Shown: piece after piece, positions 11,792-22,920 of the stretch
Position numbering within the stretch: the stretch's first letter is position 1
Layout: every line of letters starts with the position of its first letter
Assembly (NCBI RefSeq): GCF_003473485.1
Contig: NC_053042.1
Span: forward strand, 37,662,762-37,726,761
DNA length: 64,000 nucleotides
Reading direction: 5' to 3'
Source of the DNA: Medicago truncatula
Taxonomy: Eukaryota; Streptophyta; Magnoliopsida; Fabales; Fabaceae
Made by a program: the position numbers and the translations under genes
Notes under the pieces: generated by a model
Told to the model about the DNA's origin: nothing
What the model saw: the letters and a program-made list of their open reading frames with translations, nothing else
The model's database searches: none

Positions 11792-12132
11792 TTTTTTGTT
11801 ACTATTATACGCTCATTTTAATCAGGCTTACATAGGTAAAAGGTCCCTGTAAGTTCGCGAGATTTTGGTTTTCGTCCTTGTAAGTTTTTTTGTTGCGAGA
11901 CAACCCCTGTATTTACGAAATGTTTTGACATTCGTCCCTGCCGTCCAATTTCGTGAAAAAAACGTTGAGCTGGCTAACAGAGGCTTATGTGGCACTTCAT
12001 GACTTGGCATTAGTTGATGAGTGAGTTAATATAGGGACTAAAACCAAAAACGCATTTTTACATAGGGACTAAATTAAGAAAAACGTAATCTTCAATTTTT
12101 GAATTTTAAAACATAAAAATCCTTTCTTCTTC

Positions 12133-12216
12133 CTCTCACTCTCTCTCTCTCTCTCCCCCTGTTCTTTCTTCCTTCTTCCTCTCTCTCTGTTCTTTCCTTC
12201 TTCTTTCTTTTCTTCT

Positions 12217-12255
<39 letters not shown>

Positions 12256-12260
12256 CCCCT
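12133..12260 (+). repeat. CT-rich microsatellite inside the Mutator-like element
   Basis: Interrupted (CT)n/(TTC)n tract. Its position just upstream of the internal reading frame resembles a 5'UTR pyrimidine tract. Confidence 0.85.
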
Positions 12261-12343
12261 CTCTCTCTCTGTTCTTTCCTTCTTCAACAAAACTCAAAAC
12301 TCATCTCCTTCAACAAAAATCAAGTGTGTGAAAAAGCTTAGAA

Positions 12344-12813
12344 GTGCGAGGAGGAGGAGCAATAGATGCAGGAAACTCAGCTAAGGTTGTAAATCAGTCA
12401 AGTGTGAGGAGGAGTAATAGATGCAGGAAACTCAAGTGTGTGAAAAACAAGCATGGAGCTGGAAGTAATGCTCAGGCACCATTGGTGATTGAGAATGAGG
12501 ATGCTAAAGCCAGTCAAAATCCGACAAAAAGGCCTAGAAGTTCTGGTATTGTTATACAGGTAAACATCAAGCATGTAAACATTCATGATATGCTCAACTA
12601 TGGTGTATCTAATTTTGATTTTAATATGCTTAGGTCCAACATAGCTACACTGATGCAAATGTGATTGCAAAAAAACAGTCTCAGCCTTCTCAATTTACTG
12701 TAGTTGAAGCTACTTCTCAAGTTCAGTCACAACCTGCTCAAGCCACTCAAAAACAGTCTCAATTTTCACAGAAAGGAGGTGGAGCTAATGGGGAAGACAC
12801 AGAACCTACATAA
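12344..12813 (+). CDS. Hypothetical two-exon ORF carried by the Mutator-like element
   Basis: Exon 1 12344-12559 ends at CAG|GTAAAC; exon 2 12634-12813 follows CTTAG. Joined in phase 0 they give 131 residues. The first half is basic with low-complexity Arg/Lys/Asn runs ('RRSNRCRKLKCVKNKHG', 'PTKRPRSSG'); the second half is Gln/Ser-rich ('KKQSQPSQFTVVEATSQ', 'QSQPAQATQKQSQFSQ'). No catalytic motif is seen. Such basic then Q/S-rich tails occur at the C termini of plant MULE transposases, so this may be the remnant of the parental transposase after deletion of its core. A captured host exon pair is the alternative. Expression is unknown. Confidence 0.5.
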
Positions 12814-14474
12814 TAGATGCAACTAGGCTTTTATTTTGCTATGAACATGTCTAAATTATGTCTAAGTTATTTTGCTTTGAACATGTCTACTTAATATCTA
12901 AGTAATTTTGCTATGAACCTTTTCATGTTTTGATGTAACCTGACTTTTGTTAATAGCCATATCTTGTAATTTACAATCAATTTGACAAGTTAATGTCTAA
13001 CTACTTTTATCTATCTGCTTGTTAGTACTTAATCATGTTTTTTTTTTTTTTTTTTTTTTTTATCAAATTCAGCACACAAAATACTATAAAGGGCAACAAA
13101 CAAACATCATTCCATTAACTCAATTAAACTATTACAACCCATGTTTCAATTATAATCAAACTCCAAAGGAAATAAACCAAACCATTACAAACCAAAATAC
13201 ACAACTTGAACATTGTTGAAAGGAGGAGTAATAGATGCAGGAAACTCAAGTGTGTGAAAAACAAGCATGGAGCTTTTAAAATTCAAAAATTGAAGATTAA
13301 GTTTTTTTTTTTAATTTAGTCCCTATGTAAAAATGCGTTTTTAATTTTAATCCCTATACTAACCACAATCATCAATTAATGCCAAGTCACAAAGTGTCAC
13401 ATAAGCCTCCGTTAGCCAGCTCATCGTTTTTTTCACGGAATTGGACGGCAGGGACGAATATCAAAACGTTTGGTAAATACAGGGGTTGCCTCACAACAAA
13501 AAAAACTTATAGGAACGAAAACCAAAATCTCACGAACTTACAAGGACCTTTTACTTATTTAAGCCTTTTAATCAATCAATAAGTTTATATTTTTTTGCAC
13601 ACCCTCTCTCTTTCTAATAATTTTGATGTGCTATATCCTCTCATGACAAACAATTGTCGGTTACTCTCTCGCTCTCTCCAACAAATTGATGGAGTCTTTT
13701 ATTTTTCCATCATAATTCTTTTTCTATTTTGCACTTAATTTTTTACAATGTTGCTGATCTTATTTATAAAATTTCAGCTCTTCGTGAAACTATTTTATAA
13801 AATTTCAACTCTTCGTGAAACTATTATTATAGGTAACAAAATTTTATTTAAGTTTTAATTTGCGCATAACAAAGAACAAACTTTGTTTTAAAAAAACAAA
13901 CTTAAATTTTCTAAGTAGATAACATTGATTAATTTTATTCTTAGTTAAATATAACATTAATTAGTTTTATTCTTAGTTAAATATGCATTTTAAAAAACTT
14001 TAGCCTTTCTTTTTTAATACTCGTATTTTTTGTTAAATAATCTCATAAAAGGGTCACTTTTTTTTTTTTAAATGTGACAATTATTATGACACAATACGTT
14101 ACGTAGTTTCATTAAATGATAGTCTGATTGAATTGTTTGTAGAAAATAATGGTACCAAAACCATTATATTGTCCAGGCTAGCCTATAATTTCTCAATTAT
14201 TGTTACCAAAAAAAGAAACTTTCATTAAATTATCATTCCTCAACAGTTAATAACGTACAAATGCTGGTCTTACTAATATAATGTTAGTTGAAAAATAATC
14301 TCACCTCACATTCATGGAAGTTGCTAGTAGCCCCTGGTAGTGACATTGTGACATGTTACATGTTCTTATCCTTTTGTCTTTGTTGAAAAATAAAAACCAT
14401 CATAATAATAATCATATGTGTCTGTTCCCCACTATAATCAGTAAACATCCCTCTCCTTCCCATGTGATCTTCTC

Positions 14475-14480
14475 CACGTG
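14475..14480 (+). promoter_or_regulatory. G-box, distal, in CRY2 upstream region
   Basis: Perfect palindrome CACGTG about 650 bp before the CRY2 start codon. G-boxes bind bHLH (PIF) and bZIP (HY5) factors in light-responsive promoters; function here is inferred. Confidence 0.5.
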
Positions 14481-14811
14481 ATCATCATGCACTAATCACA
14501 CCCTTACAACACACTCAATCATATCTTTCATGCGTACATACACTGCATGTTATTGCTACCTTTTCTTTGATAAGATTTTGGTGCTTTCTTGTCCCTTATT
14601 TTCAACTTAGATAAGATTGTGATTGTCTATACTAATTATTATTTCATAATATATCTTCCTTATCTTAGTTCTCAAGTTCAAAGATTAGGTTTGCATCACT
14701 TTGCAGTTAGTTCTTTATTGTTTATGATTGTGCTTGTGCCTCCTTTATTATGATTATTCTTTAGTTAATTATGTTCTTTTTAATTTGATGCCTTCAAACT
14801 TGTGAAAGGGA

Positions 14812-14817
14812 CACGTG
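14812..14817 (+). promoter_or_regulatory. G-box, proximal, in CRY2 upstream region
   Basis: Second perfect CACGTG, in the context ACACGTGGGC (ABRE/G-box core), about 310 bp before the start codon. Confidence 0.55.
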
Positions 14818-15126
14818 GGCTGAGTAGGTTTTGGTTTTGATACCTTCCAGATAGCAAAGTAGTATGCAAGTTGGGCATCAAGATAAGCTATAAGTACTTG
14901 TTAGGTCTATTTTTAGCAGTGAAATTTGAGGTTCTTATTCTGTTCTGTTATAGATATGTTCTTAACTTTTTTGATAAAATTTCAGATCCAACCTTTGTAG
15001 CCAATTTTTAGTGTATCAATCTTTATTCTTCAGATATTTTATGTTAGAGAGAAACCATTTTTGAACTTTTGAGGTGAAGTTTAGAGCTTTGATCTTGCAA
15101 TAATTTTTTTGAAGCTTAGATAGAAT

Positions 15127-18100
15127 ATGCGCAGCAATAGAACCATTGTTTGGTTTAGAAGGGACCTTAGAATTGAGGACAATCCAGCACTAGCTGCTGC
15201 TGCTAGGGATGGTTCTGTATTCCCTGTGTTTATATGGTGTCCTAAAGAGGAAGGACAATTTTATCCAGGAAGAGTTTCAAGGTGGTGGCTGAAGCAGTCT
15301 TTAGTTCACTTGGATCAGTCCTTGAAATCACTTGGTTCGAGACTCGTGTTGATCAGAACTGAGAGTACTCTCAATGCTCTCTTGGATTGTATAAATGCTA
15401 TTCAAGCTACAAAAGTTGTGTTTAACCATCTCTATGGTAAGTAGTGCTGTTTATAGGGTAGTTTGTATGACATTAGACTTCTGTGCTAAATGATTTTGCT
15501 AATTTTGATTTGATTCATGTTTGGTTACACGTAATATTTTGGATCTCCAAAAGTTGAAGAATCAAGCCGGCTTTTACTATTAGTAACATAGAGGAAGATA
15601 AGATTACATAGCAGAAAGTATGAAGTATTTGTGTGAACTGTATTTTGTTTGTTGAGACACAATTGCATGTACGCAAAGCTTTGCATGTTTAAGGCATTCT
15701 ATCAATGCTATTTGACTAATTAATTAGTTTTTCAGAAGGCAGCTTTGATAAATCGAGATACTAGAAATAGAGTTCAATAGAAACGCACTGTTAAATTATA
15801 TAGTTTTACACTGACATCCAATGCTTCATTTTGCCACACAACTGCAAAATGCTCGATTCTTATGGATGTGACTGTAAAACTAGTTTACATCGACAATGCA
15901 TGTCCCCTTTCTCTTAAAAGTTACTAGAATAAACAGAATTTGACTATAATTAACAAAATAGCTTCCTGATATGTTTCGTTACATTTCAATGCTAGTCAGA
16001 TGAGCTGACCAACATTTTGTACCATGATTGTATTATCAGATCCTGTTTCACTTGTTCGAGACCACAACATCAAAGAAAAGCTAGTGGAACTTGGCTTATC
16101 TGTGAAAAGCTATAATGGGGATCTGTTGTATGAGCCTTGGGAAGTATATGATGAGAAGGGACATGCTTTTACAACCTTCGATCCTTTTTGGCAGAGATGC
16201 TTGCACAAGCAAATGGAACCTGTTTCGCTTATTCCTCCTTGGCAATTAATTCCTGCTGAAGGTATGCACATTAACATGATCTTATTATTTTTATTATAAT
16301 ATAGTTTTTGGTTCCGCATTGATAGCTTTGTTGGTGAGCTAAGAACGCCAAAGAAGTTTTACGACAGAGGTCGGAACCTAACACAACTACTAACTTACTA
16401 ACATTTTCCTACCCAAAATGAATGCATCATCTTTTTGCTAGAGTATCATCGATAGTTATTCTGATACAGTATCAATATGAAAACTAGCACCAATGTGATC
16501 AAATTCTCTTTTGCTGTGTATTACAGGAAATGTCGAGAAATGTTCAATAGAGGATTTAGGTCTTGAAAATGAATTAGAGAAACCAAGCAACGCGTTACTA
16601 GGACGAGCATGGTCTCCAGGTTGGAGCAATGCTGACAAGGCTTTGACAGAATTTATGGACAAGCAGCTACTTCACTACTCCAAGAATAAGCAAAAGGTTG
16701 GTGGAGACTCCACCTCGCTGTTATCCCCGTATCTCCATTTCGGAGAGTTGAGTGTGAGGAAAGTTTTTCAAATGGCTCGCATAAAGCAGATATTGTGGGG
16801 AAACGAAGGCAACAGTGTTGGAGAAGAAAGTGTAGCTCTTTTCCTTAGAGCAATTGGACTAAGAGAGTACTCGCGTTATCTTTGTTTCAACTTTCCGTTC
16901 ACTCACGAGAGAGCACTTCTTGGACACTTGAGTTTTTTCCCTTGGAATGCTGACCCGTCTAACTTTAAGACTTGGAGACAAGGTAGGACTGGCTACCCTT
17001 TGGTTGATGCAGGAATGCGAGAACTTTGGGCTACAGGATGGATGCATAACCGAATCAGAGTTATAGTTTCAAGTTTTGCTGTGAAAATGTTGCTTCTACC
17101 TTGGAAATGGGGAATGAAGTATTTCTGGGACACACTTTTAGATGCAGACCTTGAATGTGATATCCTCGGCTGGCAGTATATCTCAGGAGGCTTACCAGAC
17201 GGTCACGAGCTTGAGCGCTTGGATGATCCTGAGGTTTGTCTCATTTTTCTTCAATAGTTTGTTTGTGCATCAATCAGATGTGACCATCTTGTATTCAATA
17301 ATTCATTCAACATAACCAGTATCACACATCACATTGTGCTATAACGTTTGATTTTACTGCTGCAAAATTCATTTGTTTCTTTAGTCCCATCCTCATGTGC
17401 CAATTTTTTAGATCTGGGTAGTTTGATTACAATTAACAGCATAAATTAAGTAGAAAATAATTTTGTACACAGTAGCAAAAACTTTATATGGAAAAATTTA
17501 TCTTTTTTCTTTTCTTACTCCAATGCTTTTATATCTGGCAAAATTTATCCTTTCATATTAAACTTCACCACTCGTTAAATATCTAATTTGCTTTTAACAC
17601 AGATTATTGGATGTTTTGATTTTTTGCTTAGATGCATTTCCCTCGTAGGCCCTGTTTGAATAAACGAACTTACTTAAGCGCTTATTCACGTAAGTGCTTA
17701 TATATAAGCTATTTCTATAATTAAAGATATAATAAATTTAAACCATTTTCATATATGTTATAAGCTATTTTCGTAAACTATCTTGGAGATCTTATGGAAA
17801 TAAACAGATAACAGCTTGTGGACATGTTATAGGCTGTTTCCGAAATCTCTCCCAAATAATCTCACAAAAGTGCTTATGTCAGTCGATAAACTCAAATAAA
17901 CCAGTCCAAACAGTCCCGAAGTGAGATTGGTATTACTTTTTCGTATATAGGAAATAAGTTTTATTAGGCTTGTTTGTTGGACTAAATGTTACCAAAAAGA
18001 TCCTCACAACATGAGTAAATACCGTGACTTCTCTAATTTTGGTGTCATTGTTTGTCCAGATTTTAGGATCTAGGTTTGATCCAGAAGGAGAATATGTAAG

Positions 18101-19037
18101 GCAATGGCTACCTGAGTTGGCGAGAATGCCAACTGAGTGGATCCATCATCCTTGGAATGCACCACTTAGTGTGCTTAGAGCATCAGGAGTCGAGTTAGGT
18201 CAAAACTATCCGAATCCAATAATTGATATAGATATGGCCAGAGAAAATCTGACTCAAGCCATATTCAAGATGTGGGAAATTCAAGCAGCATCAAAAGCTT
18301 CTGGCTCTGAAGCAAGGGATGAAGTTGTTGCGGAAAGTGAATATCTAGACATTCCAAAAGTTGTCCTCCTTAAGGACAAGGCTCCATGTGCTACTATTTC
18401 AGCTAATGATCAGAAAGTGCCAGCATTTCAGGATCCTAAGAATGAACTACCTATTAGGAAGAGAACAAAATGTTTTGAAGAGAAGAGAAAGAACAAGGAA
18501 AATTCGGTGAATCATGTGAAAGATAGTAATGTTTCAAGCTCTGACCATGAAGACACTTGCTCTACAGCTGACTCTTCACGTAAGAAGCAGTGTAGTACAA
18601 GCACCTATTCATTTTCTGTTCCACAACAATGTTCCTCATCTTCAAATCTAAAATGGCCATGGCAAGAACAGACTGACATGGAGCAAAGCTCAGGGAAAGA
18701 TGGTATGCGTATAAGAGTGAAGACTCATTTTAGTGCCTGAGAAAAACTATGAGACTCTATTTAGTCCACGAGAAAAATAGCAAGTAACTTTTAGTCCATG
18801 AAGAAAATAAAATGAGACAATTTAATCCTTAGGTTTATTTTTTTAGGGACTAGAAGTTGCTTTATTTTTCTCAGGCCCTAAAATGAGTCTTAACTCTTTA
18901 CCGTCATAATACTTGTAGTACTTTCTACATCACTGTGTTTCATAATGAGGGTTTTCTTACACACTCTATTTTACACTTTGTTGGACTTGTATGCTACTGA
19001 TAATAATAATTTCCATTTTCGTGCAGGGGCGACATGA
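15127..19037 (+). CDS. CRY2: Cryptochrome 2, blue-light photoreceptor
   Basis: Flavin photoreceptor that controls flowering time and seedling light responses from the nucleus. Five coding exons: 15127-15436, 16040-16261, 16527-17233, 18060-18702 and 19027-19037, giving 630 residues (Arabidopsis CRY2 612). The photolyase-homology region spans about residues 1-490: 'TIVWFRRDLRIEDNPALAAA', 'HLYDPVSLVRDH', 'LLSPYLHFGELSVRKVF', the FAD pocket 'WRQGRTGYPLVDAGMRELWA' and 'WDTLLDADLECDILGWQYIS'. The C-terminal extension keeps DAS motifs: DQKVP (530-534), a basic nuclear-localisation-like stretch 'RKRTKCFEEKRKNKE' (about 546-560), an acidic patch and STADSS (581-586, the STAES equivalent). IEDNPALAAAA, FPVFIWCP and the DAS details mark CRY2, not CRY1. 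The last exon adds only a few residues (ends ...SGKDGAT); reading on through that intron would instead end at 18740. Confidence 0.97.
17648..17917. mobile_element. MITE in CRY2 intron 3
   Basis: Ends GGCCCTGTTTG and CAAACAGTCCC are imperfect inverse copies around about 270 bp with the internal signature 'AAGCGCTTAT...TATATAAGCTATTT', a widespread legume MITE type. The 8-bp flanks do not match, so superfamily is left open. Confidence 0.75.
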
Positions 19038-19134
19038 GGTTATGATGTCCTTATTTATAAATCCAGTAGCAGCTGCAGTGCTCCTGGGAAGAAAATGGTG
19101 CCATAAATGAACTGTTTTCTGTGGCTATATTCTC

Positions 19135-19140
19135 AATAAA
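19135..19140 (+). promoter_or_regulatory. Likely CRY2 polyadenylation signal
   Basis: AATAAA about 100 bp after the CRY2 stop codon, in a T-rich 3' context. Confidence 0.55.
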
Positions 19141-19159
19141 ATGGTTTGAAATCTAATTG

Positions 19160-19450
19160 AAACAATAGCCAACATTGTATATTATTTACTTGTCCGAATG
19201 AGAAGTCCATAAACATTTTGATAGTCTTGTATACAAACTTCGTAAACTAATCTAGTAGACAATAAGTTATTCTCACTAGGCATAAGTCTCGGTGCTTTTG
19301 CCTTGTTTTTTTAGAACTTGATACCTATGAAGGACAGATGAAAACACAGTACTGACACGTATACGTGCCGGTAATGAAATAAAAGTGATTAAATGTAACC
19401 ATATATGTCGGTAGCGTTAGACACTAACATGTGTCAGATACTAGACACAT
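19160..19450. repeat. CRY2-downstream segment that is duplicated at 25846-26110
   Basis: The string 'TAGCCAACATTGTA..ATTATTTACTTGTCC' and later 'ATTCTCACTAGGCATAAGTC' and 'GATTAAATGTAACCA' recur in the same order 6.7 kb away, upstream (in window order) of the second dioxygenase gene. The right part (19315-19450) is also a 'GACAC...GTGTC' repeat related to segments at 7085-7200 and 47935-48105. Confidence 0.8.
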
Positions 19451-19646
19451 TTTCGTATACATAAAGTATCGGTGGTATATAGTCAAAGTCTACATTGGAG
19501 CCTTAATAACATACAACTTATTCAGGAAATTCCTTTATTGGAGCCTTGATGGGAACTGATCATTGGAGCCTTTCAGGAATCAATACGGCTCCAATCTTAT
19601 TCAAAATATTTATTTCACAGCTCCAATCTTATTCTTAATACTTATT

Positions 19647-22600
19647 TTACAGCCTGAAAGGGTGCAAGGAAGAGTTACCATCAAGGCCTTTTGTAAAATA
19701 ATGTGCCAAGACTTCTTTCAAAGTAGTGTCCCTATAGATTGGTGGATTTTCTTCTGATAGCAATTCCTTTATTGGAGCAACAACCTTGGATGTAACCTCC
19801 TCTGATGATGGGTTTACAAAGAAGCTTGCTATGGAAATTCTAGGGCCAATATTTTTGGATAAAACCCGGTGATAAACACTTGTGAACATGTCATTTGTTA
19901 TAAGCTGCAAAGGAGAATGATAAATGTATATTCATTAAATATCACAACTATATATGTCATGTCACAAAAAAGTGTTTACATTTACCATCACTTACCTGCA
20001 TAAGATCACCAACGTTTACAACAAGAGATCCATGCAGTGGAGGAACATCAACCCATTGATTCTGATGAAGAACTTGAAAACCACCAATCTGGTCTTGTAG
20101 AAGAATTGTCATGAAATCAATATCGGTGTGCTTCGAAGTTCCCATAGTTAATTCGGGTTCAGGGCATGCAGGATAGTAGTGACACAGAAGAAATTGTCCA
20201 TATGTTGAGAGCAATTTTGTAAGATAAGAAGGATGAAGGCCTAAAGCTTCTGAGTATAGCTCAAAGATTGTAAGGCCTAAAGCCCTTACTTTCTTTGAAT
20301 ATTCAATCACAATGTCTCTGCCAATGCATAATCATCTCATTAAAGGCACAAGAAAACAAAAGTCATAACTATTGAACACATATTGGGTCTTGTAAGATAA
20401 GAAGTTCCCTATGATAACAAGTTATGGGTCATGTTAAGTGTCGTTCAAGCTATGCTAACAAGTTCCCTATGATAACACATATTGAACACATATTAGGGCA
20501 TATTGCGAGAGTGAATTCTGTATTGAAATTTTCAACTCTCTGCATGTTAAGTGTCGTTCAAGCTATTGAACACATCTTAAATAAATCATCAAGTGTTATC
20601 ATTTCAAGGGAAAATATTACTTGTTGACTAAAATGTCCATAGTGTAGTAGGAGTTAGGTGGAAGGCCTAATCTCTATAGAGCGATTGAGATACAAATTAA
20701 TAAGGTGTTATTCTTTTTTTGGTTACAAAAATTTTAGGGTGAGGGGATGATGCCCCAGTCCAAGGCAGGGAAAACTTTCGGGCTCAAAAAACACTTACAA
20801 AGGTAATTACATTTGCCTCCCTCTAAAGGCACTAGTAAAGTCTAGCTGCCTATTCTCTTCCGACTAGCTCTAAAAGCCCGTTCTCAGTTGATTCAATAGC
20901 TGCGCTTACAAGAGATTCCTCTAAGCTCTAGAGAACGTCGAATCATCATCCACTCCTCAACAAAGAGCCTATCTTTGATAGCACTGGGATTAAAGACCAG
21001 CTTCTGAAACAAGAGCGGACTCACTCACATACTGGATAGGTGGCTCGGAATTATAGTGCGTTCCTCAATCGAAAGTAAAATCACCAAGCAAAAGGTAGGA
21101 ATTGGGCACCGGAGAATGGAACTTTGACAATCCGGATGTACTTCTGCTGTCAAAATGAGAGTTTCAGGCACCTTCTGGGCGATGTCGGAACCATGTTCTA
21201 TAAAGATCCCGCTACAGCCATTCCAGACATCAGCTTAGGCGCGAGTAACAGACCCCTATGGGGAAAGATTCCTAAATAAACTCTTTCGGTCGGCTTCGGT
21301 ACCTATTGATGAGGAGATGCCTACATTCTCAAACTATGCCGGTTCGATTTCTAGATCCTAGAAACAAGGGATTCTTTCTCTTGGGTCTTCGGTTCAGAAC
21401 GAGATACAAATTAATAAGGTGTTATTCTTTTTTTGGTTACAGAAATTTTAGGGTGAGGGGATGATGCCCCAGTTCAAGGCAGGGAAAACTTTCGGGCTCA
21501 AAAAACACTTACAAAGGTAATTACATTTGCCTCCCTCTAAAGGCACTAGCGGGGCTCGAACCTAGATTCTCTCGAATTCAAGACCTGTCTTTTTACTACT
21601 AGACCAAACCTTTAGAGTTTAATAAGGGTGTTATTCAGTAAAATAAATAATACTCTCTTAATATTTTAAAATGACAAATAATTTTAAACAAACAAGGTTT
21701 ATTTTTGAAGGAATTTTAAACAAACAAGGCTGTTTATTTTGTTAAAAATTTTATTTTTTAAAATTTGTGTTAATTATTTTTATAACAAATAAATAAGAGA
21801 CCTTTGAATTGAACGAATGCATTTTCTAGAAAAAAAATAAGAATGTTGAAAGTTCACGTCAAAAGTCTCTCATAAAGTTAAACACAAATTTTAAGAAATA
21901 AAAATAGAAAATGTTTTCACAAAGTAAACAAGTCATTATATTTAAAATATAACATTTAACATGAGACAAAGGAAACTTTAATGTTAGAATTTTGTGCCTA
22001 TCTTTTTTTTTAAAATTTACAATTGACATAACCATTGAGCATTAATGAAAAAATGTAAGTTCTACATTTAAAAGAGATAAATATTTTTTTTATTTTTTTT
22101 AAGGAAGATAAATATCTTATTGTTTTTATAATAAAGAGTCTCGCTCACCTTATGAGTAGATTTTGTAAAAATAAATTAGTTCGAATTCATCAAAACCTAA
22201 GATGATATCAAACTTGATTCAAAAAATATAAAACAAACGTTACCTGCATACTTGTGGTATTTCTTCTGGATTAGGAGGATCAGGACTAGTAAAAAATGCA
22301 ATTGTGTCCCTCCAGTTAGCAGCAGGGTCCCTAAAAAGGGTACCATTAGAAAAATATCTGACTTTCTTACTTGTATCCCTTGTATAAAATGGTTTCCTTG
22401 CATCAACTTCTTGTTCATGAAACCTACGGATTGCGCTAGTCATCTCATCCAAAACACTAACCGGAATACCATGATTAATCACTTGGAAAAATCCCCACTC
22501 CTTGCATGCACTACGAATTTTGTCAACTACCTCAACATGCAAACATGGATTAGTGTTCATATCTTGAAGGTCAATGATGGGGACACACAACTTTGAAGAT

Positions 22601-22800
22601 GAGTCAATTTGTAAGATAGTTTCATGAGTGTTGTTTTTCAGGCTTGATTTAGGAAAATGGAACATACGTGGGATCTTTGTCACGCATGTTCCAGATTCTA
22701 CGAGGCCTTTTACACCAGCTTTTGATTCGTCAAAAGCTTTCACTTCAGCTATTCTGTTATATGTGGAAGTGGTGGAACTGTTACTTGCCTCTAACTCCAT
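19647..22800 (-). CDS. 2-oxoglutarate/Fe(II)-dependent dioxygenase, ACC oxidase homolog type (copy 1)
   Basis: Soluble non-heme iron oxygenase of the plant DOXC class; the substrate is not known and it is not a true ethylene-forming ACC oxidase. Three exons on the minus strand: 22800-22244, 20317-19996 and 19904-19647, total 1137 nt, 378 residues. The start MELEASNS is chosen by alignment with the two neighbours; the frame is open further upstream. DIOX_N region: 'GVKGLVESG' and '[10 protein letters not shown]', then '[19 protein letters not shown]'. Iron ligands are His249 and Asp251 (KHTDID) and His305 (YHRV); Arg315-x-Ser317 (PRIS) binds 2-oxoglutarate. Exon 2 is exactly 322 nt in all three copies and splice phases agree. 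Intron 1 is 1.9 kb, swollen by a SINE and an organelle-like insert. Splice sites look normal. Confidence 0.93.
20687..20835. repeat. 149-bp direct repeat, left copy
   Basis: Begins GAGATACAAATTAATAAGG and ends AGGCACTAG; differs from the right copy (21401-21549) at only two positions by eye. It holds the target site plus the 3' part of the SINE. The two copies bracket the foreign insert. Confidence 0.93.
20836..21400. other. 565-bp foreign insert, probably mitochondrial DNA (NUMT)
   Basis: Base composition changes abruptly from the AT-rich intron to roughly balanced GC, with strings typical of plant mitochondrial intergenic DNA such as CTTTCGGTCGGCTTCGG and GAACGTCGAATCATCATCC. No long reading frame, TIR or LTR is seen. 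It lies exactly between two 149-bp direct repeats, as expected if a fragment was captured during end joining of a staggered break. Mitochondrial origin is inferred from texture only; chloroplast genes were not recognised. Confidence 0.55.
21401..21549. repeat. 149-bp direct repeat, right copy
   Basis: Right-hand partner of 20687-20835. It runs on without interruption into the rest of the SINE, so this is the ancestral copy. Confidence 0.93.
21428..21618 (-). mobile_element. tRNA-derived SINE
   Basis: On the minus strand a tRNA-like head reads 'TTGGTCTAGTAGTAAAAAGAC' less its final base (A-box-like) and then GGTTCGAGCCCCGC (B box, GGTTCGANNCC), followed by an unrelated body and a short A-tail (T-run at 21428 on the plus strand). 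Target duplication: TTAATAAGGTGTTATTC (21411-21427) against TTAATAAGGGTGTTATTC (21619-21636). About 190 bp, inserted in intron 1 of the dioxygenase gene. Confidence 0.8.
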
Positions 22801-22920
22801 GACTAGAAAGTAGAAGAAAATGCAATGTCCTATGTTTGTGCACTTGAATTTGAAGTCAATGATGATAATTTGTAGCTTAAAATATAAAAGAAATTGAGAA
22901 GTGAAAATGGCCGCCAACAT

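Larger units (their letters stand above)
11825..13565. mobile_element. Non-autonomous Mutator-like element with 290-bp TIRs
   Basis: Left arm 11825-12112 begins GGCTTACATAGGTAAAAGG; right arm 13277-13565 ends CCTTTTACTTATTTAAGCC. The element is flanked by a perfect 9-bp target duplication, TTTTAATCA, at 11816-11824 and 13566-13574, diagnostic of Mutator-like transposition. The 1741-bp element contains a CT-rich tract, a two-exon reading frame (12344-12813) and a 55-bp direct repeat (about 12410-12464 and 13221-13275). No transposase core is present, so it needs an enzyme in trans. Confidence 0.93.
13575..15126. other. CRY2 upstream region
   Basis: No coding exon seen. AT-rich up to about 14.3 kb; the last 700 bp contain two perfect G-boxes (listed separately) and a T-rich leader before the CRY2 start codon. 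Confidence 0.6.

Noticed and set aside
12069-12290. Arg/Glu-rich 73-residue frame
   Set aside because: Translation of a CT microsatellite on the reverse strand.
21545-21605. Candidate tRNA gene (GGTTCGAGCCCC on the minus strand)
   Set aside because: No acceptor stem or full cloverleaf; it is the tRNA-like head of a SINE with target duplication.
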